The notes under the pieces were generated by a model. It saw only the letters and a program-made list of their open reading frames with translations, had not been told where the DNA came from and ran no database searches. Below, in pieces: positions 1-8,291 of a stretch of 64,000 nt of DNA. The DNA comes from Thermodesulfovibrio aggregans. GTDB taxonomy: Bacteria; Nitrospirota; Thermodesulfovibrionia; Thermodesulfovibrionales; Thermodesulfovibrionaceae. A program made the translations under genes and the position numbers. Position 1 is the first letter of the stretch, and every line of letters begins with the position of its first letter. Location of the stretch: contig NZ_BCNO01000001.1 in the NCBI RefSeq assembly GCF_001514535.1, positions 1,073,012 to 1,137,011 of the forward strand, given 5' to 3'.

Positions 1-467
1 ATGTAAAAACCGGAAAGATACCTCCTATTCCTGAAAATATTCCTGCTGATATGAAAAGAAGGGCTGGAGTATTTGTTTCAATTAAGAAAAAAGGTCAACT
101 TCGTGGATGTATAGGAACATTTTTACCTGCCACTGAAAATATATACACAGAAATTGTTAGAAATGCTATAGCTTCAGCAACTGAGGATCCTCGTTTCCCT
201 CCTGTTAGTCCTAAGGAACTTGAAGAATTGGAGTATTCAGTTGACATACTCAGCCCACCAGAACCTGTAAAAAGCCTTGATGAGCTTGATCCTAAAAAAT
301 ATGGAGTAATTGTTATAAAAGGATGGCAGAAAGGTTTACTACTTCCTGATATAGAGGGAGTAAACACTGTTGATGAACAATTAAGAATTGCCAAGCTGAA
401 AGCAGGCATTGATCCATATGACCCTGATATAGAGATTTATAAATTCAAAGTGGAGCGGTACAGGTAG
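1..467 (+). CDS. AMMECR1-domain protein (AmmeMemoRadiSam system protein A), 5'-truncated
   Basis: The reading frame (codons from base 3) is open to the left edge, so the true start lies outside the window and the ATG at 51 is internal. About 154 residues are visible. The segment KRRAGVFVS, then [11 protein letters not shown] and TEDPRFPPV, is the AMMECR1 core, whose LRGCIG stretch is its most conserved part. In bacteria this domain often occurs with a Memo-like protein and a radical SAM protein, and its biochemical role is not settled. Any partners would be to the left. The gene runs into the convergent hflX and overlaps its last 23 bases. Confidence 0.85.
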   Translation, partial: VKTGKIPPIPENIPADMKRRAGVFVSIKKKGQLRGCIGTFLPATENIYTEIVRNAIASATEDPRFPPVSPKELEELEYSVDILSPPEPVKSLDELDPKKYGVIVIKGWQKGLLLPDIEGVNTVDEQLRIAKLKAGIDPYDPDIEIYKFKVERYR

Positions 468-2079
468 CTTCCTGCCAGAGCTTATTTTTTATTTCTTCTA
501 TTAAGGGGATAAGTGTTTGTTTATCAAGTGCGGAAATTCCTATCGCATTGTATCTACTGCAAATCTGCTTTGTATCAAAAGATGAAAGTTTATCAATTTT
601 ATTAAAAACGAGTATAACAGGTTTCGTTTCAAGTTCTAATTCTTTTAAAATTTTATTTACTGCTTCAATATGATTTTCAAACTGAGGATTAGAAATATCA
701 ACGAGATGAATAAGTAAAGATGCATCTTCAAGTTCTTCAAGTGTAGCCTTAAAAGCAGCAACAAGATCTTCAGGTAAATCTCTGATAAAACCCACTGTAT
801 CAGTAATTATAAGTTCTTTTTCTTCAGGAAATTTCAATCTTCTTGAAGATGTATCAAGAGTTGCAAACATTTTGTCTTCAACAAAAACTGAACTTTTTGT
901 AAGAGCATTAAGAAGTGTTGATTTACCAGCATTTGTATACCCTATGATTGATACAATAGGGATTGAAAACTCTTTTCTGCGTTTTTTTCTTTGCAGTCTT
1001 GCTAAGGTTAGTTTTTTTAGTTCATTTTCAAGATGATGAATCCTTTCTTTTATTCTTCGCCTGTCAATCTCAAGTTTTGTCTCTCCAGGACCCCTCCCCC
1101 CTATTCCTCCAGCAAGCCTTGACATGGCAGTTCCTTTACCTGTAAGTCTTGGAAGCATGTATCTTAGTTGAGCAAGCTCTACCTGAACTTTTCCATCCCT
1201 TGTGTGAGCTCTTTTAGCAAAAATATCGAGTATAAGCTGACTACGATCTATTACCTTTAACTCTGTCATATCAGTTATTGCTCTTATTTGTGATGGTGTT
1301 AAATTCTGATCAAATACCAGAAGGGTTGCTCCCATGTCCATTGCTTTAATAATTAACTCTCTGAGTTTTCCTTCACCAAGCAGATATTTTGGATTTATCT
1401 GTTTTACTCTTTGAATGATTTTATCTATTACGATTAAGTCGGCTGATTTTGCCAGTTCTTCTAATTCTTCCATCTGTTCTTCAAGAACATACTTTGGTGC
1501 GGTAGATACACTAATAAGTATAGCTTTTTCTCTTGGATCGTGCATATCAATAACTCTTGCTCTATCCATTTCTGCTTCCAGATTATTGATGAATTCTTTA
1601 AAATTTAGCTTAAGAGAATAAAAATTTGATGAAATGAGTTCAATTTGATTTTCTTTTCCATAAGGTAAAAGATGAACAATATGAATGATTTCAGGTGAGC
1701 CTTTTTCATGAGTTAAAACACCCAGAGTATCAAATCTTAAAAGCCTCAGGTCAGTTATATCTTCCCTGTTAGGCATTTCTTTATTTAAGTGTGTATGAAT
1801 GTATCTTAAGCCCCTTAGAGGTTTTCTTCCCATAGGAAAATCTTCAAGTGATGGGATTAGAATTGAATGGGCAGTCCCGATTATAACATGAGTTATATTA
1901 CCTGCTCTGTCAATTAAAACTCCAATTTGTCTATTAATTTCGTAAGATATAGAGCATAAAGACTTCGCTAATTCAGGAGTAATAAAAACATCTATAGGTT
2001 GTTTTTTCCTGTAAAGTCTTTCTAATCCATGTATTATGCTTTTTTTTAATCCAGATATATTGCCGTAAATTTTAGCTAT
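445..2079 (-). CDS. hflX: GTPase HflX (ribosome-splitting/ribosome-associated), probable AUA start
   Basis: HflX is a translational GTPase that binds the 50S subunit and rescues stalled ribosomes. Seen: the HflX N-terminal region ([10 protein letters not shown], then [10 protein letters not shown]), the glycine-rich linker [14 protein letters not shown], a G domain with GYTNAGKST near residues 379-387, DTVGF near 426 and NKID near 490. The first ATG (1833) would cut off about 82 residues. The frame stays open to 2115 and reads as protein ([22 protein letters not shown]). No ATG, GTG or TTG lies in that extension. A strong AGGAGG at 2089-2094 is followed by ATT (3 bases away) and ATA (9 bases away). 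I chose ATA at 2079, giving 544 residues. It follows feoB on the same strand. Confidence 0.87.
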   Translation of the reverse strand: MAKIYGNISGLKKSIIHGLERLYRKKQPIDVFITPELAKSLCSISYEINRQIGVLIDRAGNITHVIIGTAHSILIPSLEDFPMGRKPLRGLRYIHTHLNKEMPNREDITDLRLLRFDTLGVLTHEKGSPEIIHIVHLLPYGKENQIELISSNFYSLKLNFKEFINNLEAEMDRARVIDMHDPREKAILISVSTAPKYVLEEQMEELEELAKSADLIVIDKIIQRVKQINPKYLLGEGKLRELIIKAMDMGATLLVFDQNLTPSQIRAITDMTELKVIDRSQLILDIFAKRAHTRDGKVQVELAQLRYMLPRLTGKGTAMSRLAGGIGGRGPGETKLEIDRRRIKERIHHLENELKKLTLARLQRKKRRKEFSIPIVSIIGYTNAGKSTLLNALTKSSVFVEDKMFATLDTSSRRLKFPEEKELIITDTVGFIRDLPEDLVAAFKATLEELEDASLLIHLVDISNPQFENHIEAVNKILKELELETKPVILVFNKIDKLSSFDTKQICSRYNAIGISALDKQTLIPLIEEIKNKLWQEATCTAPL

Positions 2080-2096
2080 TTTAATCTGCCTCCTTA
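2077..2096 (-). promoter_or_regulatory. Shine-Dalgarno and non-canonical start of hflX
   Basis: On the minus strand AGGAGG (2094-2089) is followed by CAG, ATT, AAA, ATA, GCT in the hflX frame. Spacing is 3 bases to ATT and 9 to ATA. No ATG, GTG or TTG occurs in frame between the upstream stop (2116-2118) and the ATG at 1833. Confidence 0.7.
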
Positions 2097-2127
2097 CTTC
2101 AAGGATATCAAATTTTTAAATCTTTTC

Positions 2128-4041
2128 TCAAATAATAAGAGACAGTGTTATTCTTGAAGTTAAAGCCAGTATTAATGCTAAAAGGATAGTTAAACCACTA
2201 ATTAAAATCATTTTTTTAAAACCAAGTTCTTTTACTAATGCTCCCATTGTTCCTACACAGGGCATGTAAAATATCGTAAATATTGTGTATACAATCAATT
2301 GAAGATTGGTCATAACTGTATTGAGCTGAGTTGTGTCCATTGCCTGAAAAAGCATTATCATAGAGAGTTCTTTCCTGAGAATACCAAAAAGAAGCGTTAT
2401 TCCTGTTTGTTCAGGCAGTCCAAGAATTTGAGTAATTACTGGATAAAAGAGTTTATTTAAAATTAAATCAAGCTTTAGATATTCTATAAAACTTAGAACA
2501 ACGCTACTTATAACAAGCAGGGGCCAGGCAACAAGAATAAAATCTTTGAGTCTCAGCCATGTTTTCATAAAAACATTTTTTACTGCCGGAATTCTCAATG
2601 GTGGAATCTCCATTATTAATCCAGGAGTAATTTCAGGGATAAATTTTGTTAATACAGCACCCAAACCCATGATTACAAAAAGATTAAAAAGATAAAGTCC
2701 TGCTGCTGCTAATCCTCCAATGTATGCTCCAACCAGTCCAAATATCACGGTTGTTCTTGCTGCACAGGGAATTAAAACAGAAAGAGTTGCTGTAATAAAG
2801 CGATCTCTTGGAGACTCTAGTATTCTCGTTGCCATAACTCCAGGAACATTACAGCCATAGGAAACAACAAATGGAAGAATACTTTTTCCATGCAATCCAA
2901 TTCTATGCATTATTGTATCCATTAAAAAAGCCATTCTTGGCAGATAACCTATATCTTCCAGAACAGTTAATCCAATAAAAAATGGTATTAAGTAAGGAAT
3001 GGCAACGCCAAGTCCTCCTGAAAAACCTTCAAGTAATCCTTTGACAATAAAGTATAATAAACTGTTTTCTTCAATAAACTGGGGCAATTTTTGAATTAAA
3101 GAATCAAAACCTTCTGTAATTGGCTCTTCAATAAATTTTCCAACTTCAAAAACTATATAAAAAATTCCAAATAAAATTAAAAATAACAAAGGATAGCCCA
3201 AGTATTTATTTGTGAGCAGATCATCGACCCTTTCTCTAAATGATTTTAAAGGCTCTACAACTTTTGCTACATCTTCAAATATATTCATTGAAAGGGCATG
3301 TCTTTCAGAGGAGATTACAGTATCAGCGTGCCTTCCATGGGTTATTTTAATTTCTTCTCTTAATTTTGTAACCTTCTCTGAAATTTCAGGAATATCTTTA
3401 ATTTCTTCAAAAATTTCCTTATCTCCCTCCAATAATTTTACAGCAATATATCTTCTTGGAATGTTTTTTAAAAAATCCTCGGGAATAATTTTTTCAATTT
3501 CTTCAATTTTTTCTTCTATGTCTTTGTGAAAAAACTGAATTTTTGGAATAAGTTTTTTATAATATGCCTGTTTTGCTGAGTTGAAGATATTATCAAGTCC
3601 TATTCCTTTATTTGCAATAGTTTCAATAACAGGCACTCCAAAGATTTGAGAAAGCTTCTCTATGTTGATTTCAATACCTTTTCTTCGGGCTTCATCTATC
3701 ATGTTTAAACAGATAACCATCGGAACCTGTAATTCTGCAAGTTGAAGTGTAAGTTCAAGACTCCTTGATAAAGCGGATGCATCAATTACATTTATAACAA
3801 CGTCTGCCTGTCCAGACAGAATGTATTTTCTTGATTCAAGCTCAGCAAGATCAATGGCAGTAAGAGAATAAATCCCTGGCAAATCAACGATTTCAAAGAT
3901 TTCATCTCCAACTTTTACTTTGCTTACTGTATAATGGACTGTTTGTCCCGGGAAGTTGGCAGTAATTGTTTTATATCCAGCAAGACCATTAAATATTGTG
4001 CTTTTACCAGCATTGGGCTGTCCTACAAAGGCGATTCTCAT
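2128..4041 (-). CDS. feoB: Ferrous iron transport protein B, short form (FeoB1)
   Basis: Inner-membrane Fe(II) transporter with an N-terminal G domain. G1 is GQPNAGKST (residues 7-15), the G3 region is DLPGIYSL, and G4 is NMIDEA near residue 113. After a helical spacer, the Gate-type membrane domains begin near residue 285 with the typical GCNVPGVMATRILE and a later second Gate repeat. At 637 residues it is shorter than the 719-residue FeoB encoded further on, mainly in the middle and C-terminal loops. Its start overlaps the stop of feoA by 4 bases, so the two are probably translationally coupled. The DtxR-like gene upstream suggests metal control. Iron is the family substrate, although short FeoB proteins in other bacteria can prefer Mn or serve other roles. 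Confidence 0.93.
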   Translation of the reverse strand: MRIAFVGQPNAGKSTIFNGLAGYKTITANFPGQTVHYTVSKVKVGDEIFEIVDLPGIYSLTAIDLAELESRKYILSGQADVVINVIDASALSRSLELTLQLAELQVPMVICLNMIDEARRKGIEINIEKLSQIFGVPVIETIANKGIGLDNIFNSAKQAYYKKLIPKIQFFHKDIEEKIEEIEKIIPEDFLKNIPRRYIAVKLLEGDKEIFEEIKDIPEISEKVTKLREEIKITHGRHADTVISSERHALSMNIFEDVAKVVEPLKSFRERVDDLLTNKYLGYPLLFLILFGIFYIVFEVGKFIEEPITEGFDSLIQKLPQFIEENSLLYFIVKGLLEGFSGGLGVAIPYLIPFFIGLTVLEDIGYLPRMAFLMDTIMHRIGLHGKSILPFVVSYGCNVPGVMATRILESPRDRFITATLSVLIPCAARTTVIFGLVGAYIGGLAAAGLYLFNLFVIMGLGAVLTKFIPEITPGLIMEIPPLRIPAVKNVFMKTWLRLKDFILVAWPLLVISSVVLSFIEYLKLDLILNKLFYPVITQILGLPEQTGITLLFGILRKELSMIMLFQAMDTTQLNTVMTNLQLIVYTIFTIFYMPCVGTMGALVKELGFKKMILISGLTILLALILALTSRITLSLII

Positions 4042-4268
4042 TCTATTTCCTCCACTTCTATCTTTGAAGCCACACCTCTACCAAGCGCTACATCAAAACC
4101 ATTTACTTCCAGAAGAACAGGACCACCTAAGAAAGAGCTTTTTTTCAAAGTTACAATGTCACCGATATGAATGCCGAGGCATTGAAGATGCTGTCGCACC
4201 CCTTTCCCGCCTGAAATTTTGAGAATTTTTACTCGTTTGCCATTATTTATATCAAGCAATGTTTTCAT
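4038..4268 (-). CDS. feoA: FeoA-type SH3-like protein (FeoA1)
   Basis: A 76-residue cytosolic SH3-like protein that partners FeoB. It has the FeoA pattern GKRVKILKISGGKGVRQHL, then LGIHIGDIVTL, and the end VALGRGVASKIEVEE. The usual RLxxMGLxxG is altered to HLQCLGIHIG, so it is the most divergent FeoA in the window. It sits between the DtxR-like gene (17 bases upstream) and feoB1 (4-base overlap). Confidence 0.9.
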   Translation of the reverse strand: MKTLLDINNGKRVKILKISGGKGVRQHLQCLGIHIGDIVTLKKSSFLGGPVLLEVNGFDVALGRGVASKIEVEEIE

Positions 4269-4285
4269 TACAAGCCTCCAGTATA

Positions 4286-4678
4286 TTATTGTTGCGATTT
4301 TTCTGTAAATTCAATAATTTTATTTATCGTTTCCTCTGAAAGGTCATGTTCCATCTTATGGACATCTCTTATAGCTGATTGTTCACTTACATTCAGAATT
4401 TCTGTTAAAAATTTATAAAGGATTTTTTTTCTGTTTTCAATTCTTTGAGCTATTTCAAGCCCTTTTTCTGTAAGTGTAATGTATTCATATTTCTGATAAT
4501 TGACGAGTCCTTTTTCTGCAAGACTTTTAACCGCTACAACCGTGCTTGAGAGTTTCACTCCTCGTTTTTTTGCAATATCTTTTATTCTTACGACAGGTGC
4601 TTTTTTTAAAATTTCAAAGATATCAAAAAGATAATCTTCAAGATTTTCAGTCAATTCTAATTTTGTTTGAGCATTCAT
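4286..4678 (-). CDS. DtxR/MntR-family metal-dependent repressor
   Basis: A 130-residue protein with an N-terminal winged helix (LEDYLFDIFEILKKAPVVRIKDIAKKRGVKLSSTVVAVKSLAEKGLVNY) and a helical metal-binding and dimerisation region containing HKMEHDLSEETINKIIEF. It lacks the C-terminal SH3 domain of DtxR/IdeR, so it resembles MntR or short iron repressors. It is the first gene of dtxR-feoA-feoB, so Fe(II)-dependent control of iron uptake is the natural inference, and Mn(II) is possible. There is no Shine-Dalgarno. An extended -10 box lies 5 bases before the ATG, which points to a leaderless mRNA. Confidence 0.88.
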   Translation of the reverse strand: MNAQTKLELTENLEDYLFDIFEILKKAPVVRIKDIAKKRGVKLSSTVVAVKSLAEKGLVNYQKYEYITLTEKGLEIAQRIENRKKILYKFLTEILNVSEQSAIRDVHKMEHDLSEETINKIIEFTEKSQQ

Positions 4679-4683
4679 ATTAA

Positions 4684-4692
4684 ATTATAACA
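4684..4692 (-). promoter_or_regulatory. Extended -10 promoter of the dtxR-feoA-feoB operon
   Basis: On the minus strand TGT-TATAAT is followed by only 5 bases before the ATG at 4678. Transcription would start at or next to the A of ATG. No convincing -35 is seen, which fits an extended -10 promoter. Confidence 0.55.
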
Positions 4693-4762
4693 TAAAATAT
4701 GCTAGAATTTTTATTGCATTATTTTTTTCCACATCTCAGTATTCATTTTTTATCACTTAAAA

Positions 4763-4771
4763 TGTTATATT
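4763..4771 (+). promoter_or_regulatory. Extended -10 promoter of the coiled-coil gene at 4778
   Basis: TGT-TATATT is followed by 6 bases and then the GTG start at 4778. No Shine-Dalgarno is present. The arrangement matches the divergent dtxR promoter about 70 bases away. Confidence 0.5.
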
Positions 4772-4777
4772 TTTATT

Positions 4778-5524
4778 GTGATTTTTGGTGTAGAATTAAT
4801 AGAAGAACTTGAAAAACTTGACCCTCATATAAGGTCTGCCTTTCTTAAAATTCTCAAGATTATCGAAAAGACAATCGGTGAGGTTGTAAAGCGAGAGGAC
4901 TTCCTTGAACTTAAAAAGGAAGTTGAGCTACTCACAAAAAGTGTTAAAGAGCTTGCAGAAGCACAGAAACGAACTGAACAGGTAGTAGGAGAGCTTGCAG
5001 AGGCACAGAGGCAGACCCAGAAAGAAGTCTCTCGCTTAGATAAAGCTCTACAAGAGCTTGCAGAAGCGCAGAAGCGTACTGAAGAGGCCTTAAAAAAGCT
5101 TACAGAAGATCACAAAAAAACGAGAGAGCATCTTGGAGGGCTTTCACACACAGTGGGCTATATTCTTGAAAATGAAGCATATAAACATCTGCCGAAACTT
5201 CTTATGGAAGACTTTGGAGTAAAAATTGCAGGAAGACTACTGAGAGACTTCATAGAAATCTATGATGGCAGATTTGAAGAGATAAATATTTTTGGCAAAG
5301 GGATAAAGAATGGTAAAAAAGTAGTAATACTGGGTGAAGCAAAAACCCAGCTTAAGAAGTCAGATATTGATAGTTTTCTCAAAAAAGTTGTAAAGCTCGA
5401 TAAAATTTATCCAGAAGAAAAACTTCTGATACTCGTAACCCATCAGGTTGCAAATCCTTATGTATTCAAATATGCACAGCAGAAAGGTATAACTAAGATT
5501 TACCTGAGCTACCAGTTTGTTTGA
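4778..5524 (+). CDS. Coiled-coil protein with putative PD-(D/E)XK nuclease-like C-terminal domain
   Basis: A 248-residue protein of unknown function, of the kind grouped in DUF3782-like families. Residues about 25-125 form a charged coiled coil with near-repeats of ELAEAQKRTE at 14- and 21-residue steps, which are multiples of seven. The C-terminal part contains LSHTVGYILENEAYKHLP, then EEINIFGKGIKNGKKVVILGEAKTQL. The spaced acidic residue followed by GEAK resembles a PD-(D/E)XK active site. That is inference from the motif, and nuclease activity is not shown. It starts at GTG without a Shine-Dalgarno, divergent from dtxR, and its 3' end overlaps the Cys-rich peptide gene by 32 bases. Confidence 0.7.
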   Translation: MIFGVELIEELEKLDPHIRSAFLKILKIIEKTIGEVVKREDFLELKKEVELLTKSVKELAEAQKRTEQVVGELAEAQRQTQKEVSRLDKALQELAEAQKRTEEALKKLTEDHKKTREHLGGLSHTVGYILENEAYKHLPKLLMEDFGVKIAGRLLRDFIEIYDGRFEEINIFGKGIKNGKKVVILGEAKTQLKKSDIDSFLKKVVKLDKIYPEEKLLILVTHQVANPYVFKYAQQKGITKIYLSYQFV

Positions 5525-5669
5525 TTTTTATTTCTGAATTTTTATTTCGTTGCATATTACAACAACCACCGCAGCCAGAACATTGCCCTTTTTTCCAGAT
5601 GGAGCGGTATAAGATGTATACCGCTCCTGTAAGGATTCCTGAAGCAACTAAAATATCTATAAAACTCAT
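5493..5669 (-). CDS. FeoB-associated Cys-rich membrane peptide (FeoC-like position)
   Basis: A 58-residue protein with one N-terminal membrane helix (IDILVASGILTGAVYILY), a basic WKK, then the cysteine cluster QCSGCGGCCN. This is the build of the FeoB-associated Cys-rich membrane proteins often found directly after feoB. The cluster could bind iron or an Fe-S centre, which is unproven. The ATG at 5669 has an AGGAG about 6 bases upstream. It lies 10 bases after the feoB2 stop as the last gene of the large Feo operon, and its tail overlaps the convergent gene ending at 5524. Confidence 0.8.
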   Translation of the reverse strand: MSFIDILVASGILTGAVYILYRSIWKKGQCSGCGGCCNMQRNKNSEIKIKQTGSSGKS

Positions 5670-5679
5670 TTTTTTCTCC

Positions 5680-7839
5680 TTAAAATCCTAAAATTTTCCC
5701 AACCTGATAAACCATAAAGCTCATAAGCCATGGTAGTAATGTGTAAATTATCAATATTTGTCCCAAAAATTTCCATGAACCAAACTCCTGTTTTATAACA
5801 CTGACAAATACCGCGCAGGGCCAGTAGAGTAGAACAAAAACAAGAAATGCGTAAGCACTAAGCGGTGTAAATACATCCTGAAGCTTGGTTTTAATGGAAG
5901 ACTGTTCTTCTTCTTCACCAACGGACAGTGTTTTTATGCCAATGCCTGATATTAAATTTTTAAAGGCATCACCGGTAGCTGAAAGAAAGGAAACAAAAAT
6001 ATCCTGTAAATCTTCAAAAAATCCTGTTTCTTCTTTTTTCTCTGCATTCTCATCTTTTTTTTCAGGAGCATAAATTACTGCCATTGTGCTTACAACAACC
6101 TCTTTTGCAACAACTCCGGTAATAAGTGATGCTGAGGCTTGCCAGGTGCCATATCCAAGAGGTTCAAATACAGGACTTATTGCCTTACCAACTTTACCAA
6201 GAACAGAGTTTTCTTTTTCCACTCCATAAGGTATGTTTAACATAAACCACATAATGACAGACACAGCCAATATGTAGGTTCCTGCTTTTACAACGAAGTG
6301 TTTTAATTTTTGCCATGTATGTATCATTAAGTCTCTAAAGAGAGGCATCCTGTATGGAGGTAACTCCATTATAAAAACAGGAGTAAAGCCTTTATATAAA
6401 GTTTTACTCAGGATAAAACCAATTAACACAGCCATTAAAATTCCAAGAACATAAAGAGACCAGATAACCATCGGTGCATTATGAGCAAAAAAAGCACCTG
6501 CGAACAAAACATAAACAGATAGTCTTGCTCCGCATGACATTAGAGGACAAAGCGTAGCGGTGAGTTTTCTGTCTCTTTCTGTTTCAAGAACACGGGTTGC
6601 ATAAATAGAAGGAACATTGCAACCAAAACCTAAAATCATCGGTATGAAGGATTTTCCGTGAAGCCCGATCGAATGCATCAACCTGTCCATTACAAAGGCA
6701 ACCCTTGCCATGTATCCAGTTCCCTCAAAAAAGGTCAGCATAAACATCACTGTCCCAATAAGAGGGATAAAAACAACAATAGCTCCAACTCCTGCAATAA
6801 TTCCTTCTGTAACAAGAGAGACAATCCACTCAGGGCTACCAGCTAAGTTAAGCAAAAATTTTGCCCACTTGGTCACAGGACCTCCTATTACAGAGTCAAT
6901 CCAGTCAGAGAAGGGAGATGAGAAGTCAAAGGCAATTTTAAAAACTAACCACATAGCTAAGAGAAACAGTGGTATACCCAGGTATCTGTTTAAAACTATT
7001 TTATCTATTTTCTCTGTAAGGTCTATTTTTTCACTGTCTTTTTTTATGAGAACCTCTCTTGTAATACCATGAGCTATCCCATATCTCGCATCAGCCATTA
7101 TAGATTCAATATCTTCACCAACTGTCAGAAAATGTTCTTTTGCTTTTTTCAGGAAATCCTCATCCTCCTTAATACCGGTCTCTTTTAAAACTCTTTCGTC
7201 TCCTTCAAGAAGTTTCATTGAAAGCCATCTTAAAGGATATTTATCTACTAATTCTTTATTGGACCTTATTGCCTCCTCAATTATTTTCATTGAATTTTCT
7301 ATATCTTCTCCATAATTAAGTTTAACGGGAGTGAATTTTTCTGGATGCTCAGCAACCTCCTTTAAAGCATCAAGTAATTCCTTCACTCCATCTTTTTTTA
7401 TGGCAACAGTTGGAACTACCTTTACGCCCAGTAATTGCTCCATCTTGTCTGTGTCTATTATATAGCCTTTTTTCTTCGCTTCATCATAAATATTGAGAGC
7501 AACAATTACAGGAATCCCGAGTTCGAGAAGCTGAACAGTAAGATAGAGATTTCGCTCAAGATTTGTGGAGTCAACAACATCAATTATAAGATCAGGTTTT
7601 TCTTTCACAAGAAAATCCCTTGCAATCACCTCTTCCAAAGTGTAAGGGCTTAGACTGTATGTCCCTGGAAGGTCAACCAGATTAATGGTTAAATCATCAA
7701 TTTTTAATGTGGCAGTCTTTTTTTCAACAGTTACACCGGGCCAGTTTCCAACATAAAGATTTGTACCGGCAATGGTATTTATTAGAGTTGATTTACCTGA
7801 GTTTGGATTTCCTGCCACAGCTACTGTAACTGTCTTCAT
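5680..7839 (-). CDS. feoB: Ferrous iron transport protein B, full-length (FeoB2)
   Basis: A 719-residue Fe(II) transporter. The G domain has GNPNSGKST (residues 10-18), DLPGTYSLSPYT and NIYDEA. Membrane domains follow, with GFGCNVPSIYATRVLE, CPLMSCGARLSVY and GVVAKEVVVSTMAV, typical of proteobacterial-type FeoB. A long charged loop precedes the last helices. It sits directly behind two small feoA genes (no gap to the nearer one) and is followed by a Cys-rich peptide. It is clearly distinct from FeoB1, so the cell has two ferrous uptake systems, presumably used under different conditions. Confidence 0.96.
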   Translation of the reverse strand: MKTVTVAVAGNPNSGKSTLINTIAGTNLYVGNWPGVTVEKKTATLKIDDLTINLVDLPGTYSLSPYTLEEVIARDFLVKEKPDLIIDVVDSTNLERNLYLTVQLLELGIPVIVALNIYDEAKKKGYIIDTDKMEQLLGVKVVPTVAIKKDGVKELLDALKEVAEHPEKFTPVKLNYGEDIENSMKIIEEAIRSNKELVDKYPLRWLSMKLLEGDERVLKETGIKEDEDFLKKAKEHFLTVGEDIESIMADARYGIAHGITREVLIKKDSEKIDLTEKIDKIVLNRYLGIPLFLLAMWLVFKIAFDFSSPFSDWIDSVIGGPVTKWAKFLLNLAGSPEWIVSLVTEGIIAGVGAIVVFIPLIGTVMFMLTFFEGTGYMARVAFVMDRLMHSIGLHGKSFIPMILGFGCNVPSIYATRVLETERDRKLTATLCPLMSCGARLSVYVLFAGAFFAHNAPMVIWSLYVLGILMAVLIGFILSKTLYKGFTPVFIMELPPYRMPLFRDLMIHTWQKLKHFVVKAGTYILAVSVIMWFMLNIPYGVEKENSVLGKVGKAISPVFEPLGYGTWQASASLITGVVAKEVVVSTMAVIYAPEKKDENAEKKEETGFFEDLQDIFVSFLSATGDAFKNLISGIGIKTLSVGEEEEQSSIKTKLQDVFTPLSAYAFLVFVLLYWPCAVFVSVIKQEFGSWKFLGQILIIYTLLPWLMSFMVYQVGKILGF

Positions 7840-8064
7840 TTAAATCACCTCCACTTCTATTTTTTCAGCCTCATTTTTTCTTAATGAGAGATGATAGTTT
7901 TTTACAACAATATCAACAGGATCTCCCAATGGAGCAATTTTCTCAACAATAACAATCTCTCCATCAAGAACACCCATATCCATAAGTCTCTTTTTTAGAG
8001 CTCCAGTTGTTTTAATTGATAAAACTTTTGCCTTCTGTCCTACTTTAAGCTCACTCAGTTTCAT
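7840..8064 (-). CDS. feoA: FeoA protein (FeoA2)
   Basis: A 74-residue SH3-like FeoA with the typical order MKLSELKVGQKAKVLSI, RLMDMGVLDGEIV, GDPVDIVVKNYHLSLRKNEAEKIEV. It is the best match to classical FeoA in the window and lies immediately before feoB2. A good AAGGAGG precedes the ATG. The start overlaps the stop of the preceding feoA by 4 bases. Confidence 0.95.
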   Translation of the reverse strand: MKLSELKVGQKAKVLSIKTTGALKKRLMDMGVLDGEIVIVEKIAPLGDPVDIVVKNYHLSLRKNEAEKIEVEVI

Positions 8065-8291
8065 GATATCCTCCTTACAAAAATTTTCATTGCCATACCT
8101 CTGCCAATGGCAATTCTTGAGTCATCAATCTTTAAAAGAATTGGTCCATTTCCGTTATTACTCAATACCTCCACCACTTTAGTAGGTAACAGCCCCATAT
8201 CTCTTATACGCTCCTTAAAGCCTCTCCCTTTTATGAAGAAATCAACAATTTCAACTTTTTCTCCGCTTTGAATCAATGCTATTGGTATCAT
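8061..8291 (-). CDS. feoA: FeoA-like protein (FeoA3)
   Basis: A 76-residue second FeoA in the same operon: GEKVEIVDFFIKGRGFKERIRDMGLLPT, then GPILLKIDDSRIAIGRGMAMKIFVRR. The ATG at 8291 has AAGGAG with good spacing even though it lies inside the 3' end of the HD-GYP gene (41-base overlap). Paired FeoA proteins are known in several anaerobes. A division of labour between the two copies is a guess. Confidence 0.92.
   Translation of the reverse strand: MIPIALIQSGEKVEIVDFFIKGRGFKERIRDMGLLPTKVVEVLSNNGNGPILLKIDDSRIAIGRGMAMKIFVRRIS

Noticed and set aside
95-409. Minus-strand frames overlapping clear genes (for example 95-409, 3212-3529, 9934-10410, 60745-61086)
   Set aside because: They lie entirely within well-supported genes on another frame, have low-complexity or shadow-like translations and lack ribosome binding sites.
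445-1833. hflX starting at the ATG at 1833
   Set aside because: The frame continues upstream for 82 protein-like codons to an AGGAGG at 2089-2094, and no Shine-Dalgarno precedes 1833.
4940-5090. DNA repeat array or minisatellite
   Set aside because: The repeated bases encode heptad-spaced coiled-coil units inside a gene and are not a free-standing repeat.
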